NCBI GenBank assembly: GCA_002869365.1
Contig: PKTA01000145.1
Coordinates: 1 to 32,511 of the forward strand
Direction of reading: 5' to 3'
DNA length: 32,511 nt
Source: Marinilabiliales bacterium
GTDB taxonomy: Bacteria; Bacteroidota; Bacteroidia; Bacteroidales; F082
The notes under the pieces are model-generated. The model did not search any database. It was not told where the DNA came from and worked only from the letters and a program-made list of their open reading frames with translations. Position 1 is the stretch's first letter. Every line of letters starts with the position of its first letter. Made by a program: the position numbers and the translations under genes. This document shows, piece by piece, positions 24,820 to 31,744 of the stretch.

Positions 24820-25281
24820 ATGGAACTATTGGATGTAAAATACGATTTAGGAACAGAGCAAAATAAACGGCGAATCAGTAATATAGAAGGATTTGCCTCC
24901 CTAATTAAAGAACTAAAAGAAAGAGAGTTAACCGAAGAAGTTATAGAAGTATTAAATAAGCATATCGAACTAATAAACTCTTTATCAGGAAACATTAAGA
25001 AGTTAAACCGACAAGTTTCCAAAAGCAAACTAATTATTTTTCAAACACTAGACAGAAAAATGAGAATTGTCCCAAAAAATGCCTACCGAAATCGCTGGCT
25101 TGCAATTGGAATGGTAGTTTTTGGAATGCCTATGGGTGCAGCATATGGAGTAAGCATGGGAAATATGGCATTTATTGGAGTGGGTATTCCAATAGGCATG
25201 GTTTTTGGAATGGCCATAGGTGCCAGAATGGATAAAAAAGCCGCCAAAGAAGGTCGACAACTTAAATTTGAGGTTTCATAA
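24820..25281 (+). CDS. Membrane protein with coiled N-terminus and glycine-rich helix pair, unknown function
   Basis: I use the ATG at 24820 (MELLDVKYDLG); an in-frame TTG four codons upstream is less likely. 153 residues. Residues 20-75 are charged and helical, probably a coiled coil (KELKERELTEEVIEVLNKHIEL). At about 90-140 there are two Gly/Met-rich helices (LAIGMVVFGMPMGAAYGV, FIGVGIPIGMVFGMAIG) with the small-residue spacing of glycine-zipper proteins, which pack tightly in membranes. The C-terminus is basic. I do not recognise a family name. The next gene starts 38 bp downstream on the same strand and may be co-transcribed. Confidence 0.65.
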   Translation: MELLDVKYDLGTEQNKRRISNIEGFASLIKELKERELTEEVIEVLNKHIELINSLSGNIKKLNRQVSKSKLIIFQTLDRKMRIVPKNAYRNRWLAIGMVVFGMPMGAAYGVSMGNMAFIGVGIPIGMVFGMAIGARMDKKAAKEGRQLKFEVS

Positions 25282-25319
25282 GTTTATATTGAAAACATAT
25301 TTTTTAATAACTACATAAA

Positions 25320-25907
25320 ATGAAAACAAATTCCATATATAAATCCCCAAGCAATTTACCTGAAGGATTTTATGATTTAATGGTTTATATAATTTCGAGC
25401 CTGATATTAGTTTTAGGTTATTTATATATTTCCAATAACATGGAATTAATAAATAAACTAAATAATAACTCAACTTGGGTTTTTGAATTACTGATGATGC
25501 TCTTTATACTAGGTGGACTGTACACAATTGGTATATTAATTACAACTTTCTCAAAATGGATATTTTTTAAACCATGCGAACTGTTATTAAGTAATCGTTT
25601 AAAAAACAAAAAATTGGATTTTACATATTGGGAAAAAGAATTAATAAAAATTAAAAGCAAAAGCATACACTTAAATAATGAAATAACAAAAAGGTATGCG
25701 AGGTTCGTAATGTTAAGAAACCTTGCGTTTAGCAGTTTGGTCTTATCTATTATCGAACTTCAATTTGGTCATTATAACTTCTTATTTCTAATTATATTTA
25801 GTATTTCTCTAATTGCTTATATACTCAGATTAATTGAATTAATAGATGAGTTCGACACCATTAAAGATGAATTAGAACCTTCTACTAACACAATTAGCGA
25901 GAAATAA
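25320..25907 (+). CDS. Four-helix membrane protein, unknown function
   Basis: 195 residues with hydrophobic segments at about 18-38, 53-77, 130-147 and 152-171. A basic, helical cytosolic loop lies between the pairs (NRLKNKKLDFTYWEKELIKIKSKS). The acidic C-terminal tail (DEFDTIKDELEPS) ends the protein. No motif that I recognise. It lies 38 bp after the glycine-zipper-like gene and 43 bp before the BMP lipoprotein gene, all on the plus strand, so the three might form one transcript, but nothing ties their functions together. Confidence 0.6.
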   Translation: MKTNSIYKSPSNLPEGFYDLMVYIISSLILVLGYLYISNNMELINKLNNNSTWVFELLMMLFILGGLYTIGILITTFSKWIFFKPCELLLSNRLKNKKLDFTYWEKELIKIKSKSIHLNNEITKRYARFVMLRNLAFSSLVLSIIELQFGHYNFLFLIIFSISLIAYILRLIELIDEFDTIKDELEPSTNTISEK

Positions 25908-25950
25908 TGCCTTATGATGCAGTACTTATTAAACAAATAACTTATTAATT

Positions 25951-26967
25951 ATGAATCAAATCAGATTAATTACACTTCTAGTTGTTATTACTGGAATATT
26001 ATTTCTTTCTTGTAACAAAACTAAAGATGGGCAATTTAAAGTGGCAATGCTTGCCGAAGGAAACACTTTTGATGATTTAAGTTTTCTACAATCTTGTAAA
26101 GAAGGTATGGAAAGGGCTAAAACCGACTTTAATTTAAGCGTTGAGTATAATATCGACACAACGACCAATATGTATCAGCAAAGGATAAACAACTTCGCTT
26201 CACAAGATTACGAACTTATAATTGCCATTGGATATATGTGGAATGATGCAATACTTGAAGCAGCAAATAGTTTTCCTGACACCAAATTTATACTTGTTGA
26301 TAATGAACTTAGCGAAACCAGAAATAATGTTGTAAGCATAGTTTTCGACGTCGATGAAGCAGCATTTCCCATAGGCTTTCTATCCGCCTGGTGGGCCGAA
26401 TCTCAAGGTTCAGACTCACCAAAAACCGCCTGCATAGGAGCCTTAAAAATCCCACAAATAAGGCAGTTTATTGAACCTTTTAATAATGGTGTTAATTATT
26501 ATAATTCCATATACACCCGAAGTGTTGATACTTCCATTGTATATGCAGGTAATTTTTTCGATTCAGAATTGGGAGTACATTTGTCTGATAGCCTGATTAA
26601 TGAAGGTGCCGATATAATATTTGGTGTTGGAAGTGAAACCGCAAGTGGAGCATTGTTGAAAGCAAAACAACGTAATATATGGGGAGTAGGAACTGATGTT
26701 GACCAATTCTATTCGTTTCCTGAAGTTGCCGATTTCATGCTCACCACAGCAGAAAAAGGTCTTGATAATTCCATTTACGAAGTGGTTAAATCATTTACAG
26801 AGAAAAAATTCAATGGCGGCAGCACCTACCACGGAAATCTTGAAAATCTGGGAGTGGCCATTGCTCCATACCATAATGCAGATGCAGTTATTGCCGATAG
26901 TATTAAAACTAAAGTTGAAAGTATTAAAACAGAAATAACTATGGGCAATATTTCTACCGGGTGGTAG
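25951..26967 (+). CDS. BMP/PnrA-like substrate-binding lipoprotein
   Basis: 338 residues. Lipoprotein signal MNQIRLITLLVVITGILFLSC with C21. The mature part has the BMP-family layout: FKVAMLAEGNTFDDLSFLQSCKEGMERA near the N-terminus (compare xDxGxxDxSFNQxxxxG in PnrA/TmpC), YELIIAIGYMWNDAILEAA, FPDTKFILVDN, VVSIVFDVDEAAFPIGFLSAWW and GADIIFGVGSETASGALLKAK. PnrA-type proteins bind purine nucleosides for an ABC importer. The usual DDxGFND start is here EGNTFDDLSF. No importer permease or ATPase gene is in the window, so it is an orphan binding protein or a receptor. Ligand not known. Confidence 0.82.
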   Translation: MNQIRLITLLVVITGILFLSCNKTKDGQFKVAMLAEGNTFDDLSFLQSCKEGMERAKTDFNLSVEYNIDTTTNMYQQRINNFASQDYELIIAIGYMWNDAILEAANSFPDTKFILVDNELSETRNNVVSIVFDVDEAAFPIGFLSAWWAESQGSDSPKTACIGALKIPQIRQFIEPFNNGVNYYNSIYTRSVDTSIVYAGNFFDSELGVHLSDSLINEGADIIFGVGSETASGALLKAKQRNIWGVGTDVDQFYSFPEVADFMLTTAEKGLDNSIYEVVKSFTEKKFNGGSTYHGNLENLGVAIAPYHNADAVIADSIKTKVESIKTEITMGNISTGW

Positions 26968-26998
26968 TTTCTTTATCAAATTCATAAATATACTTATC

Positions 26999-27154
26999 AT
27001 GAAAATAGCAGTCACAGCAGTAAGCGGTAAGTTGGGACGGTCAGTGGTCAAAAGATTTACACTAGAAACAGGTCCCGAAAGTGTAATTGGTATTGCCGGA
27101 ACACCAGAAAAAGCAAAAAATCTTGGTATAGAAGATTACAATCAATCATTATAA
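26999..27154 (+). pseudogene. Truncated SDR/NmrA-like NAD(P)-binding protein
   Basis: 51 codons from the ATG at 26999 encode MKIAVTAVSGKLGRSVVKRF, then VIGIAGTPEKAKNLGIEDYNQSL and a stop. This is the first Rossmann beta-alpha-beta unit of an NmrA/QOR2-like reductase, whose Gly motif is usually TGATGxLG and here AVSGKLG. The family normally has about 280 residues, so more than 200 are missing, and the next gene starts 17 bp downstream. A deletion after the first unit is the simplest explanation. Confidence 0.75.
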
Positions 27155-27171
27155 TTATTCAAAAAAACAAT

Positions 27172-28140
27172 ATGCTAAAATTAAAACCCGCTCTAGTATT
27201 TTTTACAGTACTTCTTATTTCAAATATTACAGCCTTTTCGAAAGATTATCAGAGTGTAGATGGAAAAGTAATGGAATATCATTCTCGTTTTTCTAATCCT
27301 GAAACATTAGCTAATCTCATTAACAACGATTTTTCTTTAGAAGATGAAAAAGCAAGAGCAATTTATACATGGATGGCCCTAAATATAAAATACGACCTTA
27401 AACAACTTAAGTCTGGAAAAAAACAAATTAAATATTCCTTTTCTTCTGAAGAAGAAAGGCTTCAAAAAGAGCAGAAAATTTTACTGGATATTGCAGGCAA
27501 AACATTAAGGTCAAAAAAGGCAGTTTGTGAGGGATATGCTTCCCTATACAAAGTTTTGTGCGATCTTACGTCTGTAGAATGTGTGATGATAACAGGGTCT
27601 ACTAAGTCATCGGAATCAAGCATTGGTAAGTTGCCAAAAACCAGCGACCACAAATGGAATGCTGTAAAAGTAAATGGAGAATGGAAACTAATTGATGTCA
27701 CCTGGGGTGCAGGCTATGGTGATACGCAAACAGGAAAATTTGTTGCAAACTATACCGATACTTATTTCTTTACTAATCCTAACGACTTCTTTTTGAATCA
27801 CTATCCGGAAGAAGAAAAATGGCTATTAACTGATAAAACTGCAGAGGACTTTGCCCGCTTACCCTATTTCTACAATTACTATCTGGAATCTGAAATAAAA
27901 CTAGACAAAAAACAAAACGGATTATTAAAACCTGATAAGGACAAATATGTAGAAGTAGTAATTGAAGGTGAAACCATAGGGTACATAGAATACACTTTTA
28001 ACAGTGGAAAATCATTTCAGGAAGTTCAACCCAATATAAAACAAGGAAAATCATATTATAAAATTAAAGCAAGAGGTAGTTATATGACTATACTTTTAAA
28101 TAATAATGCCTGGGCTGCTTTTAAAATTGTTAGAAATTAA
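27172..28140 (+). CDS. Secreted transglutaminase-like (papain-fold) protein
   Basis: 322 residues with a signal peptide to about residue 23 (ALVFFTVLLISNITAFS). The transglutaminase-like core has ARAIYTWMALNIKYD (61-75), the nucleophile region AVCEGYASLYKVLCDL with C119, SDHKWNAVKVNGEWKLIDVTWGAG with H160 and D175. These form the Cys-His-Asp triad of this superfamily, related to kyphoscoliosis-peptidase-like proteins. The rest (about 200-322) is a beta-rich domain with no clear relative. It should act in the periplasm or at the cell surface as a protease or cross-linker; the substrate is unknown. It sits between two pseudogenes but is itself intact. Confidence 0.85.
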   Translation: MLKLKPALVFFTVLLISNITAFSKDYQSVDGKVMEYHSRFSNPETLANLINNDFSLEDEKARAIYTWMALNIKYDLKQLKSGKKQIKYSFSSEEERLQKEQKILLDIAGKTLRSKKAVCEGYASLYKVLCDLTSVECVMITGSTKSSESSIGKLPKTSDHKWNAVKVNGEWKLIDVTWGAGYGDTQTGKFVANYTDTYFFTNPNDFFLNHYPEEEKWLLTDKTAEDFARLPYFYNYYLESEIKLDKKQNGLLKPDKDKYVEVVIEGETIGYIEYTFNSGKSFQEVQPNIKQGKSYYKIKARGSYMTILLNNNAWAAFKIVRN

Positions 28141-28174
28141 ATTTTTATATAAATCCAAACACGTAAACTTTAAA

Positions 28175-29398
28175 ATGAAAAAAACTCATACCCAAAAATC
28201 AATCTTTCGAAACATCATATTTTATTAAGTTTATTAATAATATTTTCTAATGATCTTACCTCTCAGGTTACATTTGAAAAAGGCTACTTCATTGATAATA
28301 ATAATAACAAAACCGAATGCCTGATTAATAATTACAAATGGAAAAACAGTCCTACACAAATAGAATATAAACTCCATGAGTCTAGCGAAGCAAAAGTGTC
28401 TGAAATTTCAGCGATTAAAGAGTTTCATGTAGGTAACAACAAGTTTATCAGGGCCACAGCATATCGATAAAACCAGCACATCACCCTCTCAATTAAGTAA
28501 ATATGCTGAACCTGATTTTGAAAAATCAACATTATTTTTACATCTGATTGTTGAGGGGTAAGCTAATCTGTATGAATATGCAAAATATAATTGTTATTTT
28601 TATAATATTGATAATCAACCCGTGAACCAACTTATTTATAAACAATACCTTGCGTGGTAGCACTATAATGAAAAACAATGCCTATAAAACTCAAATTTGG
28701 AACGATTTAAAATGTACAGATATCACTATTAACGACATTGATAAACTTCATTTTACCAGGAAGAAATTAATCGATATGTTTAAAAAATACAATACTTGTA
28801 AAGGCTCTGATTACACTAATTATGACGCATCAAAATCGAAAAGCGATTTCACTCTATATATAAAACCCGGATTAAGGTTAGCAACCTTAACACTCCGAAA
28901 TAAATCTAACCCCATGCAAAACATTGATTATGACAACAAATTAAGTGTTTGTTTGGGCATTGAGGCCGAGTTTGTTTTACCATTCAACAAAAACAAATGG
29001 TCAGTATTCTTAGTGCCAACTTACCAATATTTAAAACCCGAAGAACCGAAAAAAATTACAGTTATGATGTAGATAATACATCCTTTGAGTTACCAATAGG
29101 TATGCGCTAATATATGTTTTTAAATGCTAATTCAAAAATATATATTGCTGGTACATATGTAATTTATGATCATAGTTTTGATTCAAGTATCGCATTCCTT
29201 GATGTACGTACTGCCACCAATTTATCTTTAGGGGCAGGATATAACTTTAAAAATAAATTGAGCGCCGATATTACCTATGGATTTGCAAGAGAAATGTTGA
29301 GTAATTATGCTTATTATGTAAGTAGTTATAAGACTATTACGCTTAGTATTGCATATAATACTGATATAATACATATCATGAAGAAGGGGCTGAAATAA
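28175..29398 (+). pseudogene. Decayed envelope beta-barrel gene with several frameshifts and stops
   Basis: From ATG 28175 the pieces line up across frames as one protein. After a +1 shift near 28220: SLLIIFSNDLTSQVTFEKGYF and NYKWKNSPTQIEYKL. After another shift near 28470: FEKSTLFLHLIVEG, an in-frame TAA, ANLYEYAKYNCYFYNIDNQ, and TAG. Then an open stretch from 28650 with YKTQIWNDLKC, YIKPGLR and GIEAEFVLPFNKNKW; a shift near 29060; and MFLNANSKIYIAGTYVI, LSLGAGYNFKNKLSADITYG, SSYKTITLSIAYN to 29398. I recognise this order (secreted start, FEKGYFID, YKxQLWNDLKC, EAEFILPFNKNKW, SYKT-LS) from a multi-copy family of Bacteroidota envelope proteins with a C-terminal barrel. At least four lesions, so not functional. 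Confidence 0.85.
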
Positions 29399-29410
29399 GT
29401 TAAAGTTTTA

Positions 29411-29418
29411 TACATTTG
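29411..29418 (+). promoter_or_regulatory. -7 box (TACATTTG)
   Basis: TACATTTG fits TAnnTTTG and ends 18 bases before the ATG at 29437. No obvious -33 box; the leader would be very short, as proposed for the TonB receptor. Confidence 0.4.
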
Positions 29419-29436
29419 TCACTGTAAACTAATCCA

Positions 29437-29988
29437 ATGAAAAAATACATTATTATATATATCCTTTTTACTATTACCTTAATATCCAGAGCACAAGAAC
29501 AGCAAGCATCACTAACAGAATCAACAATGGGTTTACAAATTGGGACGTTCGGTGTTTGGATTTATAATGAGGCTAAAATTTCCAACTCTTTAGCTCTTAG
29601 GGCAGACTTAGGAATTGATGGGTATCTTGCTACAGTGAATTCTGATATTTTTAAACCTTATGTTATTCCTTCAGTAAGTATGGAACCACGCTGGTATTAC
29701 AACCTAAAACGAAGAGTAAGAAAAGGAAGAAGAATTGATTCAAATAGTGGTGACTTTGTTAGTTTAATAGCCAAAATAAATCCAAATGTTTTCGTTTTTC
29801 CGAATAACATAAACTCTCCACATTTGTTTTCCATAATACCAACCTGGGGATTACGTAGGGCAATTGGCAGAAATTTTAATCTAGAAACATCAATGGGCGC
29901 AGGCTACCGAGTGGCTTTCTCCCCCTCTACTAAAACTACCAAAGAACTTATTTACTACATCAATCTACGGTTTGGTTTTGTTTTTTAA
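29437..29988 (+). CDS. Outer-membrane beta-barrel protein, unknown function
   Basis: 183 residues. Signal peptide MKKYIIIYILFTITLISRAQ, cleaved after residue about 20. The mature part has short amphipathic strands: STMGLQIGTFGVWIYNEAKI, LALRADLGIDGYL, MEPRWYYNLKRRVRKGRRID (a basic turn), FVSLIAKINPNVFVF, FNLETSMGAGYRVAF, and ends INLRFGFVF with terminal Phe. This suggests an 8-strand barrel. Similar small conserved proteins occur across Bacteroidota but I know of no function. It lies just after the decayed beta-barrel gene and has its own -7 box, so it is a separate unit. Confidence 0.75.
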   Translation: MKKYIIIYILFTITLISRAQEQQASLTESTMGLQIGTFGVWIYNEAKISNSLALRADLGIDGYLATVNSDIFKPYVIPSVSMEPRWYYNLKRRVRKGRRIDSNSGDFVSLIAKINPNVFVFPNNINSPHLFSIIPTWGLRRAIGRNFNLETSMGAGYRVAFSPSTKTTKELIYYINLRFGFVF

Positions 29989-30013
29989 TTAGGAATTATA
30001 ATGATTTCAAATA

Positions 30014-30047
30014 CAAATTAATCAATTTCATACCTTTGATTAATTTG
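30014..30047. promoter_or_regulatory. 11-bp inverted repeat overlapping a -7 box, upstream of the YdeI-like gene
   Basis: CAAATTAATCA (30014-30024) and TGATTAATTTG (30037-30047) pair perfectly around 12 bases. TACCTTTG (30031-30038), a -7 box, spans the loop and the first bases of the right arm, and the ATG at 30054 follows 15 bases later. It could be an operator for the YdeI-like gene or a weak terminator for the gene ending at 29988. The -7 box also covers the alternative TTG start at 30036, so that start is unlikely. Confidence 0.5.
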
Positions 30048-30053
30048 AAAATA

Positions 30054-30638
30054 ATGTTTAAAATGCGAAATCCACAGCATATTTTTTTCGAGACCAATAA
30101 GGATTTCAGGAAATGGTTAATTAAAAACCACGATAAAAGTGATGGATTTTGGATGATTTTTTATAAGAAGCATACCAAAACAAAATGTATTGAATATCAA
30201 AAGGCACTGGAGGAAGCATTGTGTTTTGGCTGGATAGACAACATCGTAAAAAGAGTTGATAATGAAAAATATATAAGAAGGTTTACACCAAGAAGAAATA
30301 CCAAAAACTGGTCGGATTACAATAAAAGAAAAGTTTTAAACCTTATAAAAATTGGCAAGATGACACAGTATGGCTTATCCAAAATTGATAAATCGGTGGA
30401 TCTTCATTCGTATTCTGAGAAGGAAAAAGTAAAGCCTTCAGATGAAATTCCAAAATTCATAGAAACAGAGTTTGCCAATAATGAACCTGCCCTTATAAAC
30501 TTCAGGAAACTTGCGCCATCACATAAAAAACAATACATAAATTGGATAAGCAGTGCCAAACGCCAAAGTACTATTGAAAAACGTTTAAAAGAGGCAGTTA
30601 AACTATTACAAAAAAAATGTAAAATGGAATTAAAATAG
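30054..30638 (+). CDS. YdeI/OmpD-associated family protein
   Basis: About 194 residues from the ATG at 30054 (a second ATG at 30063 is equally possible). The family signature is clear: FRKWLIKNHDKSDGFWMIFYKK, then EALEEALCFGWIDNIVKRVD-type sequence (LEEALCFGWIDNIVKRVDNEKYIRRFTPR, around residues 55-80) and NTKNWSDYNKRKVLNLIKIGKMTQYG. The C-terminal part is the Lys/Arg-rich helical domain with KQYINWISSAKRQSTIEKRLKEAV, the usual DUF1905/YdeI ending. YdeI in E. coli has been linked to polymyxin and antimicrobial-peptide resistance, but the biochemical role is unclear. Cytoplasmic, with no signal peptide. Confidence 0.85.
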   Translation: MFKMRNPQHIFFETNKDFRKWLIKNHDKSDGFWMIFYKKHTKTKCIEYQKALEEALCFGWIDNIVKRVDNEKYIRRFTPRRNTKNWSDYNKRKVLNLIKIGKMTQYGLSKIDKSVDLHSYSEKEKVKPSDEIPKFIETEFANNEPALINFRKLAPSHKKQYINWISSAKRQSTIEKRLKEAVKLLQKKCKMELK

Positions 30639-30824
30639 TAGTAGAGGCGCCATCCCCAAAACAAGGACTTCAATCAATAAATTTATTATCGATAATAATT
30701 TTCAGAAATAACATAAATATACTCCTAAATATTATTGTAAACAAATAGATAATACTAATTACTTCAGATGTTAAGGCATACTATTCCTAAATAGAGCAGA
30801 ACGGTTATTGTTTTAATTTTTTGA

Positions 30825-30832
30825 TATTTTTG
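30825..30832 (+). promoter_or_regulatory. -7 box (TATTTTTG)
   Basis: TATTTTTG fits the -7 consensus and ends 51 bases before the ATG at 30884. A TTG is 14 bases upstream, too near for a standard -33 box. Confidence 0.4.
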
Positions 30833-30883
30833 TTAAACTAACTTGTTTAAATCAATACTTCTTACTAATAAATACTAATTATA

Positions 30884-31483
30884 ATGCGTAAATTACTAAT
30901 AGCTTCCTACATCATTTTCTCCATCGGGTTTGTCCTAAAATTTCTACATATTCATTATAATGCAATTCTAATGCTTGCAGCACTGGCCTTAATGCTTATA
31001 GTAAATGTAATATCACTCTTTAACAAACAAAACAGGTTTAATGCATTAATTCATTTTGGAGTATGGACCTGGCTTGTAGTACTTCTTATCAGCATTAAGT
31101 TTTTCAATTTTGCTAATATTGCATTAATACTTGCCGTTGCAGTTTCATTTCTCGCATTTTTTATGGCATATACAAACAAAAAACTTATAAAATTAATCCC
31201 CATCATCATAGTGATGATAATTGCTCTGGTTTTTTTCAACATGCCCACCGACCAGAAGTATTATCTGCTTAGCATAAAGTGGAATAGTGAAATTAAAACC
31301 GATTACCAAAGCCTCGACAAATACTCCTGGTTTCTCTATCAAAATAATAAGTATGAGGAAGCACTTGATATTTCCAATCAGGCTATGGATATTGCCATTA
31401 AAGCAGAAAATGATGAATGGACTGAATTTATTATTAAGCATAATAAAGCAATAGCAAAAAAAAACTGGAAGCACTTTAGGTAA
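30884..31483 (+). CDS. Membrane protein with C-terminal helical (TPR-like) tail, unknown function
   Basis: 199 residues. Five hydrophobic helices at about 4-22, 26-46, 55-73, 75-94 and 101-119 are followed by a soluble tail (about 125-199). The first helix pair (FSIGFVLKFLHIHYNAILMLAALALM) recalls the GldL-like arrangement used in Bacteroidota membrane proteins, but similarity is short. The tail has YSWFLYQNNKYEEALDISNQAMDIAIKAENDEW, a good TPR-like helix-turn-helix. It may bind a partner on one side of the inner membrane. It has its own -7 box. No named family. Confidence 0.6.
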   Translation: MRKLLIASYIIFSIGFVLKFLHIHYNAILMLAALALMLIVNVISLFNKQNRFNALIHFGVWTWLVVLLISIKFFNFANIALILAVAVSFLAFFMAYTNKKLIKLIPIIIVMIIALVFFNMPTDQKYYLLSIKWNSEIKTDYQSLDKYSWFLYQNNKYEEALDISNQAMDIAIKAENDEWTEFIIKHNKAIAKKNWKHFR

Positions 31484-31707
31484 TATATATTATACCCCTA
31501 TTGGAAATTATATTCTAATTATTATTTTAGATTAATTTATATCAGATTTTAATATATATTTAGCAAACAAATACATAAAGATTTAACAAATTAAGTCTTG
31601 GTATTTAACCGACTGATTAAAAGTGTGTTATATTTATTCTTAACAAAGAACCAAATTCATTTATTAAAAGTAATGAACAAGGTTTCAGGTAGGATTTTAT
31701 TAATCAT

Positions 31708-31738
31708 ATCTTATTTAATAAGATGATAAAAAATCATC
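31708..31738. repeat. Two adjacent small inverted repeats before the third kinase gene
   Basis: ATCTTATT-T-AATAAGAT (31708-31724) overlaps GATGAT-AAAAA-ATCATC (31722-31738), 6 bases before the ATG at 31745. They could be operator half-sites, but both are AT-rich enough to arise by chance. Confidence 0.35.
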
Positions 31739-31744
31739 CTCAAA

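Noticed and set aside
28650-29072. Stand-alone protein of 140 residues
   Set aside because: Its sequence continues in other frames on both sides into one known protein layout, so it is a piece of the pseudogene at 28175-29398.
29114-29398. Stand-alone protein of 94 residues
   Set aside because: It is the last part of the same decayed gene; it lacks a signal peptide and begins inside a beta-barrel domain.
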